NCBI GenBank assembly: GCA_002394525.1
Contig: DGUF01000249.1
Span: 1 to 6,899, forward strand
Direction: 5' to 3'
From: Lachnospiraceae bacterium UBA4317
Lineage (GTDB): Bacteria > Bacillota_A > Clostridia > Lachnospirales > Lachnospiraceae
DNA: 6,899 nt
Below, piece by piece: positions 1-6,197 of the stretch (the stretch's first letter is position 1; the number at the start of each line of letters is the position of its first letter). The position numbers and the translations under genes were made by a program. Under the pieces are notes generated by a model. It worked only from the letters and a program-made list of their open reading frames with translations. It made no database searches and was not told the DNA's origin.

Positions 1-47
1 TCCTGCAGAAGCAGTTTGCGGAAGGGATCACCGGCGCTGTCAAGTAA
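1..47 (+). CDS. 3' end of an unidentified upstream gene
   Basis: Reading in the frame that starts at base 3, the sequence encodes LQKQFAEGITGAVK followed by TAA at 45-47. The other two forward frames give less protein-like residues. Only 14 residues are visible, so the product cannot be identified. An amphipathic, Lys-ending tail of this kind is common at the C-terminus of sugar ABC transporter solute-binding proteins, and such a gene next to lacZ would make sense. That is a guess from context, not from a motif. The gene is separated from lacZ by a strong promoter, so the two need not be co-transcribed. Confidence 0.45.
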   Translation, partial: LQKQFAEGITGAVK

Positions 48-52
48 CTCGG

Positions 53-77
53 AAACCTTTTCACCTGGTAGTTTTTT
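53..77 (+). terminator. weak possible terminator after the upstream gene
   Basis: Just after the stop at 47, AAACC (in 56-61) can pair imperfectly with GGTAGTTT (near 67-74, with a two-base bulge). A run of six T follows at 72-77. The stem is short and AT-rich, so the T-run is the main support. A terminator here would be sensible because the lacZ promoter begins a few bases downstream. Confidence 0.25.
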
Positions 78-80
78 CGC

Positions 81-109
81 TGGACATCACCACATCGTTC
101 GGTTATAAT
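81..109 (+). promoter_or_regulatory. SigA/sigma-70-type promoter for the lacZ transcript
   Basis: The -35 element TGGACA (81-86) differs from the TTGACA consensus at one position. The -10 element TATAAT (104-109) is a perfect match, and the spacer is exactly 17 bases. Transcription should begin near 115-117, giving an untranslated leader of about 175 bases before lacZ. There is no extended -10 TG dinucleotide. No operator with clear dyad symmetry overlaps the promoter, so control may lie in the leader or in an activator site outside what can be read here. Confidence 0.8.
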
Positions 110-135
110 GCATAACAACGCTCAGCAAGTGCTTT

Positions 136-238
136 GGGCCGCTCTGTCCTGAAGTGCGTTCGATGTGTCCGGCGAGGCCCTGCTCATGGAGCATCGGCGC
201 TCTCGGTACATCGTCTGAGAGCGCCGTCTTTATGAGCA
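136..238 (+). promoter_or_regulatory. structured 5' leader of lacZ with alternative pairings
   Basis: Several helices can be drawn in this transcribed leader. GGGCC (136-140) pairs with GGCCC (176-180). TGCTC (181-185) pairs with GAGCA (189-193) across a three-base loop. CGGCGCTCTC (195-204) pairs perfectly with GAGAGCGCCG (217-226). The same bases 181-187 (TGCTCAT) can instead pair with ATGAGCA (232-238), which encloses the central hairpin. The 181-187 segment therefore has two mutually exclusive partners, as in attenuators and riboswitches. I do not recognise a known riboswitch class or a convincing leader peptide. The pairings are seen directly; the regulatory role is inferred. Confidence 0.45.
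195..233 (+). terminator. terminator- or attenuator-like hairpin in the lacZ leader
   Basis: There is a perfect 10-bp GC-rich stem (195-204 with 217-226). It can be extended inward by a G-U and a G-C pair (205-206 with 215-216), leaving an eight-base loop. The sequence TCTTTAT follows directly at 227-233. The stem is strong but the T-tract is interrupted, so efficiency is uncertain. It lies downstream of the promoter at 81-109, so if it terminates at all it would stop the lacZ transcript early or end a short leader RNA of about 115 nt. Confidence 0.4.
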
Positions 239-280
239 TTCATCTCTTTTGATGTTTGTCATCTTCAATTCACATTGTTC

Positions 281-285
281 AGAGG
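281..285 (+). promoter_or_regulatory. ribosome binding site that fixes the lacZ start
   Basis: AGAGG lies seven bases upstream of the ATG at 293. An in-frame TTG at 275 would give six extra residues, but it precedes this Shine-Dalgarno sequence and has none of its own. The ATG at 293 is therefore preferred. Confidence 0.7.
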
Positions 286-292
286 CTTTAAT

Positions 293-3200
293 ATGAAAAC
301 ATTCGATTTCGACTCCATTGTCAAGAATCCTTCCGTCTTTGCCGATGGTCGGCTGCCTGCCCACGCAGATTTCATTCCTTACCGGAACGAAGCCGAATAC
401 GCTGTCCGTGAGAGCAGCCTGCGGATGCCCCTGGACGGGATCTGGCGGTTCCGTTATTCACGGAATCCCTCTGCCGCCTCTGATGGCTTCTGGCAGCCCG
501 GCTACGATCTCTCCGGCTGGGACAGCATCCGTGTCCCTGCTCATATCCAGATGGAGGGCTATGACGTCCCGGCCTATATCAATTACCAGTATCCCTGGGA
601 CGGCAGGGAGGACCTGGTGCCCGGCCAGGTCCCGGAGCGCTTTGATCCGACCGCGTCCTATGTCCGGTATTTCCGGCTGCCGGAGGCCATGCGGGCTTAT
701 CTGGACCAGGGAAGCCCTGTCTATATTTCCTTCCAGGGAGTGGAGAGCGGGTTTGCCCTCTGGTGCAACGGGCACTTTGCCGGCTACAGTGAGGACAGCT
801 TCACACCCTCCGAATTTGACCTGACCCCCTACCTGGTGGAGGGGGAGAACAAGCTAGCTGTGCAGGTCTACAAGTGGACGGCCTCCAGCTGGCTGGAGAG
901 CCAGGACTTTTTCCGCTTCTCCGGGATCTTCCGGGACGTCTGGCTCTACACGGTTCCGGAGGCCCATGTCCGGGATCTGAAGATCTGCCCCCGGCTGGAT
1001 GAGACCCTGACCGGGGGGACCCTGGAGGCCGAAGCCCGGGTCTCCTTTTATGGGCAGCGGAAGGGGGCTTCCGCCTCCGCAAAGAGGACCGGCGGCAGAC
1101 CCTGTTTCCTCACTTACGAACTTACAAAGGACGGCAAGCAGGTCGCGGCTGGCAGGGAGGACCTGGTCCCGGGGCCTGAGGACCAGGCAGCTGCCCTGAT
1201 CCGGATCCCGGTGGACAAGCCCCTTTTATGGAGCGCCGAGGACCCGCAGCTCTATGAGCTCACGGTCCGTCTGGTCAAAGAGGGGCCGGAGGGGCAGGAC
1301 CTTTTGCTGGAGATCATGCGGGAGCGGGCCGGCTTCCGCCGCTTTGAGATGAAGGACGGCCTCATGTGCCTGAACGGGAGGCGGATCGTCTTCCGCGGCG
1401 TCAACCGGCATGAATTCACCTGTGACAGCGGCCGGGTCGTCTCCCCCGAGATCACCCGCCAGGACCTGGTCCTGATGAAGAAAAACAATATCAACGCCGT
1501 GCGCACCTGCCACTATCCCAATGCCTCCGCCCTCTACCGGCTCTGCGATGAGCTGGGCCTCTACCTGATCGCCGAGAACAATATGGAGTCCCACGCCAGC
1601 TGGGCCCCTGTGGAGGCGGGGCTGCCCACTCCGGGGATCGTCCCCGGGGATGACGGGCGCTGGCTCCCCCTGCTCCTGGACCGCGTCGATTCCTGTTACC
1701 AGAGGGACAAAAACCATCCTTCCATCCTGATCTGGTCCGTTGGCAATGAGTCCTTCGGCGGCAGCGTGATCCGGGATATGGCCGACCATTTCCGCAGGCT
1801 GGACCCGGACCGCCTGGTCCACTACGAGGGGATCTTCCACGACCGGACCTGGCCGCAGTCCAGCGATATGGAGAGCCAGATGTATCCCTCCGCCGAGGCC
1901 ATCGAGGACTTCCTCAGGGACCACAGGGACAAGCCCTTTATCTGCTGTGAGTACACCCATGCCATGGGCAACTCCTGCGGGGGCATGCACCGCTACACCG
2001 ACCTGACCCTCAGAGAGCCCCTCTACCAGGGAGGCTTTATCTGGGATTTTGTCGACCAGTCCATCCGCAGCAAAAACCGCTTTGGAGAGGAGTTCCAGGC
2101 CTACGGAGGCGATTTCGGCGAGCGGCCGACCGACTATGATTTTTCCGGCAACGGGATCGTCGACGGCGCCCGCCGCCCCTACGAGGGCAAGATGCAGGAG
2201 GTCAAATACAATTATCAGGCCGTCCGCTTCAAAGTCGGCAGGGACAGGGTCCTGATCTGCAACGACAACCTGTTCACTTCGACCGGCGGGCTCGACTGCG
2301 CCGTCAGCCTGGAGAGGGAGGGGGAGTGCCTGGTCCGGGCGGACCTGCAGACGGATGTCCCTCCCCTGTCGGAAAGAAGTTACGTCCTTCCCGGATCCGT
2401 TCTGGAAGCCATCCGGCGGATCGAAGAGGAGGCGGAGACAGGACAGGCCCCGGTGGAATATTCCGTGACGGTCTCCCTGCGCCTGCGCGAGGACTGCGCC
2501 TGGGCCCGCCGCGGCCATGAGACGGCCTTTGGCCAGGGAGTCTTTTCAGCCGGCGCCCCTGCCGATCCTTGTGACGGATCCGGAATGGAAGCAGAGGCAG
2601 AGGCAGAGGTCTTCTCCCTGCCTGCGGAGGAAGCTGATCCCGCGGCCGGACCCGCCGGCGGCGCCCATGCGACCGTCCTGCATATACAGGGCGCTGAATA
2701 TGCATCTGCCGGGTCCTCCGGCAGGGAAGAGAAGACCTGGGCAGGCCGGGAGACGGTATGGAAGGAAGTGACCGGGACCGACTGGTCGCGGGCCATTTGC
2801 CTGGACAGCCCTCTCGGAAGGCTGCGGCTGGTCCGGGGCAGCTTCAATATCGGCATCCAGGGAGACCATTTCGAGGCCCTCTTCTCCATCCTGCAGGGGG
2901 GACTTGTGTCCTTCCGCCGGGGCGGAAATCCCTTTGCCGGCGCGCAGACCGGCGCGCGGGCCGCGGGAGGGGCATCCGCCGTCACCGGGCAGGAGCTGTT
3001 CGCGCAGATTCCCCGCCCCTGCTTCTGGCGGGCGCCCACCAGCAACGACGCCGGAAACCATATGGCTGCCCGCCACGGGATCTGGAAGCTGGCGGATGAG
3101 TACCAGGTACCCAGGCCCGAGACCCTCAGGATCTTTACCTCGGAGGACTCGGTCCTGCTGCAGATCTGCCATAGCCTGCCTTTTTCCCCGTTTTTGGGGG

Positions 3201-3877
3201 AGGCATCGCAGGGCCGAGCCTCAGGGCAGCCCGGGCCGGACCCGGCCGGAGCCTTTGTCAGGGTCGGATACTGCTTCCGGGCGGACGGCAGGCTGACCCT
3301 GTCCCTGGACTGGGATCCGGAGACCGGGAAAGAGGCCGGGCAGGATGAATCCGCCCGGGCCGGCGGATTCCCGCAGGATGGCCGGGGGCTTCCTTCCATG
3401 CCCCTGTTCGGCTTCCGCTTCCGCATGAACCCGGACCTGGACCGCTTCCGCTTTTACGGGAAGGGCCCTGCGGAAAACTATGCCGACCGCTGCCGGGGAG
3501 CCAGGCTCGGCATCTATTCCAGCCTGGTCAGAGACAACATGTCCCCCTATCTGGTGCCCCAGGAATGCGGCAACCGCACCGGTGTGCGCTGGGCGGAAGT
3601 GACGGACCGCCGGGGCCGGGGGCTCCGGTTCACAGCCGGCGGACAGGACCGCGGGACAGGAATGGAATTCTGCGCCCTGCCCTATACGGCCGCGGAGCTG
3701 GAGAGCGCCTCTCATCCCTATGAGCTGCCTCCGGTCCACTTTACCAATGTCCGCTGTGCCCTCATGCAGATGGGCGTCGGCGGGGACGACAGCTGGGGGG
3801 CGCGGACCCTGCCCCGATACTGTCTGCCGGCGGACCAGAAGCTTCATTTTGAAGTGACCGTGCAGGGAACCCTGTGA
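293..3877 (+). CDS. lacZ: beta-galactosidase, glycoside hydrolase family 2, LacZ type
   Basis: This gene encodes a 1194-residue cytoplasmic enzyme with no signal peptide, expected to hydrolyse lactose and other beta-D-galactosides. The domain order is that of E. coli LacZ: jelly-roll sugar-binding domain (about 40-220), Ig-like domain (about 224-350), TIM barrel (about 352-640), second Ig-like domain (about 650-840) and the large C-terminal beta-sandwich (about 845-1193). Visible key motifs are SQDFFRFSGIFRDVW (D205, substrate-binding Asp), RGVNRHEF (368-375), RTCHYPN (404-410, H407), MESH (431-434, metal ligands), WSVGNES with acid/base E486, and CEYTHAMGNS with nucleophile E553. GFIWDFVDQ (581-589), YGGDFGE (604-610) and GVGGDDSW (1161-1168, substrate-platform Trp) also match. 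The protein is about 170 residues longer than the E. coli enzyme. The excess lies in Gly/Ala/Glu-rich stretches near 253-270, 752-820, 968-985 and 1008-1032, none of which touches the catalytic motifs. Its stop overlaps a GTG codon in the frame of the following channel gene. Confidence 0.96.
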   Translation: MKTFDFDSIVKNPSVFADGRLPAHADFIPYRNEAEYAVRESSLRMPLDGIWRFRYSRNPSAASDGFWQPGYDLSGWDSIRVPAHIQMEGYDVPAYINYQYPWDGREDLVPGQVPERFDPTASYVRYFRLPEAMRAYLDQGSPVYISFQGVESGFALWCNGHFAGYSEDSFTPSEFDLTPYLVEGENKLAVQVYKWTASSWLESQDFFRFSGIFRDVWLYTVPEAHVRDLKICPRLDETLTGGTLEAEARVSFYGQRKGASASAKRTGGRPCFLTYELTKDGKQVAAGREDLVPGPEDQAAALIRIPVDKPLLWSAEDPQLYELTVRLVKEGPEGQDLLLEIMRERAGFRRFEMKDGLMCLNGRRIVFRGVNRHEFTCDSGRVVSPEITRQDLVLMKKNNINAVRTCHYPNASALYRLCDELGLYLIAENNMESHASWAPVEAGLPTPGIVPGDDGRWLPLLLDRVDSCYQRDKNHPSILIWSVGNESFGGSVIRDMADHFRRLDPDRLVHYEGIFHDRTWPQSSDMESQMYPSAEAIEDFLRDHRDKPFICCEYTHAMGNSCGGMHRYTDLTLREPLYQGGFIWDFVDQSIRSKNRFGEEFQAYGGDFGERPTDYDFSGNGIVDGARRPYEGKMQEVKYNYQAVRFKVGRDRVLICNDNLFTSTGGLDCAVSLEREGECLVRADLQTDVPPLSERSYVLPGSVLEAIRRIEEEAETGQAPVEYSVTVSLRLREDCAWARRGHETAFGQGVFSAGAPADPCDGSGMEAEAEAEVFSLPAEEADPAAGPAGGAHATVLHIQGAEYASAGSSGREEKTWAGRETVWKEVTGTDWSRAICLDSPLGRLRLVRGSFNIGIQGDHFEALFSILQGGLVSFRRGGNPFAGAQTGARAAGGASAVTGQELFAQIPRPCFWRAPTSNDAGNHMAARHGIWKLADEYQVPRPETLRIFTSEDSVLLQICHSLPFSPFLGEASQGRASGQPGPDPAGAFVRVGYCFRADGRLTLSLDWDPETGKEAGQDESARAGGFPQDGRGLPSMPLFGFRFRMNPDLDRFRFYGKGPAENYADRCRGARLGIYSSLVRDNMSPYLVPQECGNRTGVRWAEVTDRRGRGLRFTAGGQDRGTGMEFCALPYTAAELESASHPYELPPVHFTNVRCALMQMGVGGDDSWGARTLPRYCLPADQKLHFEVTVQGTL
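2591..2608 (+). repeat. three tandem copies of GCAGAG inside lacZ
   Basis: Three perfect copies of the hexamer GCAGAG encode the Ala-Glu repeat around residues 766-772 of LacZ. They sit inside the largest low-complexity insertion of the protein. An in-frame 6-bp unit is a plausible site for slippage that would lengthen or shorten the linker without breaking the frame. Confidence 0.8.
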
Positions 3878-3984
3878 GGAAATTCCGGTTCAGGGCTCCT
3901 GCAAAGAAAAAACGGCTCGTAGAGAACGGTGCATGGTTTCCTGTAAAGATAATTCGCCGCAGGGTTTCTGTGAGGGAAGTCAGA
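3878..3984 (+). other. intergenic or alternative 5' coding segment between lacZ and the channel gene
   Basis: This 107-base stretch is open in the frame of the downstream channel gene from a GTG at 3874. It is richer in A+T and uses codons such as GTA, ATA and ATT that are uncommon in the neighbouring genes, so it is probably noncoding. CAGG-GCT-CCTG (near 3892-3902) forms only a four-base-pair stem and is not followed by T residues, so I see no terminator. A GATAAT at 3948-3953 has no acceptable -35 element upstream. The channel gene is therefore likely transcribed from the lacZ promoter. Confidence 0.55.
3972..3977 (+). promoter_or_regulatory. ribosome binding site for the MscS-family gene
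   Basis: The purine-rich GAGGGA sits seven bases before the ATG at 3985. It supports that ATG over the GTG at 3874, which has its own weaker AGGGA at 3864-3868. Confidence 0.6.
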
Positions 3985-5439
3985 ATGGAAAAAGTCATTG
4001 AAAGATCAGAGGACCTGGTCATTCTTTTCATCATTGTTGCCGTCCTGTGGCTGGTCCTGCAGATCAAGAATATGTTTTTCAAGAGGGTGGTGGCCCGGCG
4101 CAATGACCTCAAGACGCGCTTTTTCAATCATATGGCCTCGGCCATGATCGTGGTCATCGGGATCCTCCTGGTCCTGTCTGTCTTTGGCGGAATCCGCTTT
4201 ATGTGGAGGAGTCTCCTGGGCGGGACAGCCTTCGTGAGTGCGATTATCGTCTTTACCGCTCAGGACGTCATCAAGGATTCCCTGGCCGGCCTCATGATCA
4301 GCATGTTCCAGCCCTTTGAGATCGGGGACAGGATCGAGCTGGAGGACGGGACCTCGGGGATCGTCGAAGATGTCACGATCCGGCACACCGTGCTGATCGG
4401 GCTGGATACCCTGCGCTTCGTCATCCCCAACAGGCGGCTGGCGGAGATGAAGATCACCAACTTCAGTTACGGCATGGATCTGCGGTCCATCCAGTTTGCC
4501 TTTGAGGTCGCCTATCCGACGGATGTGGAGTTTGCCATGCGGGTCATCCGGCGAGCGGTCATGGAATCCGACTACAGCCTGCCCGGGCCGGGGAAAGACA
4601 AGGGGCCCGAATACCGGCCGGTCTATTTCATGTCCTTCCAGTCCAGCAGCCTCCTGCTCAAAACGACGGTCTATTTTTCCCCGTCCATTCCACCCGAGGT
4701 CGTGATTTCCGATATCAATGTCCGGGTGGACCGCGCCCTGTGGGAGAACGGGATCGAGATCCCCTATCCACATATCAATGTCCTGCAGACGGGGGAGGAG
4801 GTCAAGGACCACCGTCCGGATGAGGCAGCTGAAATGCTCTGGCGCACATCTGTCATCCGGGTGACACACAGCGGGAAGGAGATCCGCCAGGCCCTGGACG
4901 CGACTATGCAGCTGGGCGAGGAGAACGGACTCAGCCACAAGCAGTGCATGCGGCTCAGGCTCCTGGGAGAGGAGCTTCTGCGCCTCATGCCCGCTATCCT
5001 GGGAAATGTGGAGGTCAGGTACTGGGCCGAGCACAAAAAGAGGGCCTACAGGATCCATGTCTCTACGGATGTAGCCATGAACCGGGAGATCCGGGCCAGG
5101 CTCCTTTCGGTCTCATCGACGGGAAGGAATGCCGCCAGCCAGAGCTTTACGGACAAGATCCGCGTGGTCATCTCCACCATGCTGATCCCCGAGGAAAAGG
5201 AGAAATACGCCAAGCTCAGAGGGATCGCGCAATCCGGGGGAGGAGACAACGATTCTATGGACTGGTCGCTGAAGGAATATGAGACCGGGGTCGCGAACGG
5301 GACCATTGAGGCCGGAGAGACTCCCCTGGTCCGGGATGAACTGGAAAAATCCATCATCGCCAGGGTCGCGGACGATGTCAGCATCAGCATCCGGGGCTTT
5401 AGTGTGGAGATCATTGCCTTCAAGGAATTCAAGGAATGA
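3985..5439 (+). CDS. MscS-family mechanosensitive channel with a C-terminal degenerate GHKL-like domain
   Basis: This 484-residue inner-membrane protein has three predicted membrane helices (about 9-28, 51-69 and 75-106). The last is the pore-lining helix, rich in small residues. The family's cytoplasmic beta domain follows: QPFEIGDRIEL (109-119), GIVEDVTIRHT (125-135), FVIPNRRL (145-152) and ITNFSYG (157-163). The alpha/beta domain ends in NGIEIPYPHINV (255-266), and this is where ordinary small MscS proteins stop. Residues about 286-484 are extra. Residues 295-362 (helix, LRLLGEELLRLM, then EVRYWAEHKKRAYRIHVS) follow the helix-then-strand pattern of the RsbW/GHKL ATPase fold. The N-box Asn and the DxGxG motif are missing, so nucleotide binding is doubtful. 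A later segment, DELEKSIIARVADDVSISIRG (451-471), looks like a conserved terminal motif. MscS channels open under membrane tension and release solutes on osmotic downshock. The role of the extra region is unknown. The start was chosen by Shine-Dalgarno sequence and codon use; a GTG at 3874 would add 37 basic residues. Confidence 0.9.
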   Translation: MEKVIERSEDLVILFIIVAVLWLVLQIKNMFFKRVVARRNDLKTRFFNHMASAMIVVIGILLVLSVFGGIRFMWRSLLGGTAFVSAIIVFTAQDVIKDSLAGLMISMFQPFEIGDRIELEDGTSGIVEDVTIRHTVLIGLDTLRFVIPNRRLAEMKITNFSYGMDLRSIQFAFEVAYPTDVEFAMRVIRRAVMESDYSLPGPGKDKGPEYRPVYFMSFQSSSLLLKTTVYFSPSIPPEVVISDINVRVDRALWENGIEIPYPHINVLQTGEEVKDHRPDEAAEMLWRTSVIRVTHSGKEIRQALDATMQLGEENGLSHKQCMRLRLLGEELLRLMPAILGNVEVRYWAEHKKRAYRIHVSTDVAMNREIRARLLSVSSTGRNAASQSFTDKIRVVISTMLIPEEKEKYAKLRGIAQSGGGDNDSMDWSLKEYETGVANGTIEAGETPLVRDELEKSIIARVADDVSISIRGFSVEIIAFKEFKE

Positions 5440-5442
5440 CCA

Positions 5443-5458
5443 CGGGCTCCGCGGCCCG
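5443..5458 (+). other. short GC hairpin between the channel and maf genes
   Basis: CGGGC (5443-5447) pairs with GCCCG (5454-5458) across a six-base loop, four bases after the channel stop. It is followed by GGATATTTG rather than a T-run, so it is unlikely to terminate. It could stabilise a processed 3' end or be incidental in GC-rich DNA. Confidence 0.35.
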
Positions 5459-5499
5459 GGATATTTGAAAAAAGATACAGATTGATTGGAAAGAGAATT

Positions 5500-6117
5500 A
5501 TGGACAGATATATTTTGGCATCACAGTCTCCGCGCAGGAGAGAGCTCCTGCACCTGGTCCTTCAGGACTATGAAGTGATCCCCGCAAGGGGGGAGGAGGT
5601 CGTGCGCAGCACAGATCCCGCCCGGGTGGTGGAGGAACTGTCTTTTCAGAAGGCCATGGAAGTGGCAAAAGAGGTCAGACCCTGCGAGGGAGACAGGATG
5701 ATCGTGATCGGGGCCGACACGGTCGTGGCGGTCGACGGGAGGATCCTTGGGAAGCCCGCGGACCGGGCGGACGCCGCCCGGATGATCGGCCTGATCCAGG
5801 GCCGGGAGCACCACGTCTACACGGGCGTCACCGTCTGTTGGACACCGGACCCCGAAGACCATGAGGATGAGGAAGGCGGGGCGGCTGTCCGGCATTTTTC
5901 CTTCAGTGAGGAGACGGCCGTGGACGTCTATCCCATGAACCGGGGGGAGATCGAGGCCTACATCTCCCTCAGGGAGCCCTACGACAAGGCCGGAGCCTAC
6001 GGCATCCAGGGGGCCTTCAGCGTCTTCATCCGGGGAATCCGCGGGGACTATAACAATGTCGTCGGCCTGCCGGCGGCCCGCCTCTACCATGAGTTGAAAA
6101 AAAGAGGCCTGGTCTGA
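5500..6117 (+). CDS. maf: Maf-family nucleotide pyrophosphatase
   Basis: This 205-residue cytoplasmic protein is of normal length for the family. Maf proteins hydrolyse nucleoside triphosphates (dTTP/UTP, or modified bases) to the monophosphate and pyrophosphate. They were first named for an effect on septum formation. The full motif set is present: ASQSPRRRELL (7-17) at the N-terminus, IGADTVV (70-76) with the catalytic Asp D73, GKP (84-86), YTGV (107-110), EPYDKAGAYGIQG (159-171) and YNNVVGLP (184-191). An acidic loop (PDPEDHEDEEGG, 116-127) is a variable region in the family. The sequence does not settle whether it belongs to the YhdE-type (dTTP/UTP) or YceF-type group, though the motif spacing suits the former. 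ATG 5500 is chosen because MDRYILASQSPRR begins exactly at the conserved N-terminus. A GGAAAGAG purine stretch (5488-5495) precedes it, and an in-frame TTG at 5482 is less likely. The gene follows the channel after 60 bases and is probably co-transcribed with it. Confidence 0.95.
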   Translation: MDRYILASQSPRRRELLHLVLQDYEVIPARGEEVVRSTDPARVVEELSFQKAMEVAKEVRPCEGDRMIVIGADTVVAVDGRILGKPADRADAARMIGLIQGREHHVYTGVTVCWTPDPEDHEDEEGGAAVRHFSFSEETAVDVYPMNRGEIEAYISLREPYDKAGAYGIQGAFSVFIRGIRGDYNNVVGLPAARLYHELKKRGLV

Positions 6118-6128
6118 TGTGAAAAGGG

Positions 6129-6187
6129 AAATAAAAGAGGTGCGGCAAGGGGTGTGACAAGGGGACAGGCACTTGGTGTGACACCTC
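6129..6187 (-). terminator. possible terminator of the PP-loop gene
   Basis: On the - strand, GAGGTG (6187-6182) can pair with CACCTC (6142-6137), and TTTTATTT (6136-6129) follows directly. The enclosed 39 bases contain the smaller palindrome GGTGTCACACC. The six-pair outer stem and long loop are atypical. The position just after the stop at 6198 and the T-rich tail are what support it. Confidence 0.35.
6151..6185. repeat. GGTGTGACA direct repeats around a GGGGACAGGCAC core
   Basis: GGTGTGACA occurs at 6151-6159 and again at 6175-6183, with a 24-base period. GGGGACAGGCAC (6161-6172) lies between the copies. The second copy extends into the palindrome GGTGTGACACC (6175-6185). The element lies between the 3' ends of two convergent genes, which is the usual place for REP-like dispersed repeats. 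Only one copy of the unit is present in this window, so its repeat status is unproven. Confidence 0.5.
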
Positions 6188-6197
6188 GCCGGACCCC

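Noticed and set aside
163..252. A 29-codon open frame in the lacZ leader (ATG at 163), considered as an attenuator leader peptide
   Set aside because: It has no Shine-Dalgarno sequence, no run of regulatory codons and no typical small-protein character. The hairpin arms explain this sequence better.
1226..2518. A 430-codon open frame on the - strand opposite lacZ
   Set aside because: It lies entirely antisense to the catalytic core of a clearly conserved gene. Its translation is low-complexity and resembles no family, and long antisense frames are common in DNA with strong third-position GC bias.
2380..3426. A 348-codon - strand open frame, plus smaller overlapping frames on both strands across the lacZ 3' half
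   Set aside because: The translations are rich in Pro, Arg, Ser and Gly, as expected from reading GC-rich codons in the wrong frame. The LacZ C-terminal domain motifs on the + strand explain this DNA.
3925..3953. A GATAAT -10-like box upstream of the channel gene
   Set aside because: The bases at the right distance for a -35 element (around 3925-3930) do not resemble TTGACA, so this is not a supported promoter.
4006..5058. A 350-codon - strand open frame opposite the channel gene
   Set aside because: The + strand frame has clear MscS motifs and membrane helices. The antisense product is Asp/His/Gln-rich with no recognisable domain.
5486..5514. Promoter-like TTGGAA, 17 bases, TATATT around the maf start
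   Set aside because: The predicted transcription start would fall about 20 bases inside maf, after its start codon, so it could not express the gene. It is probably chance.
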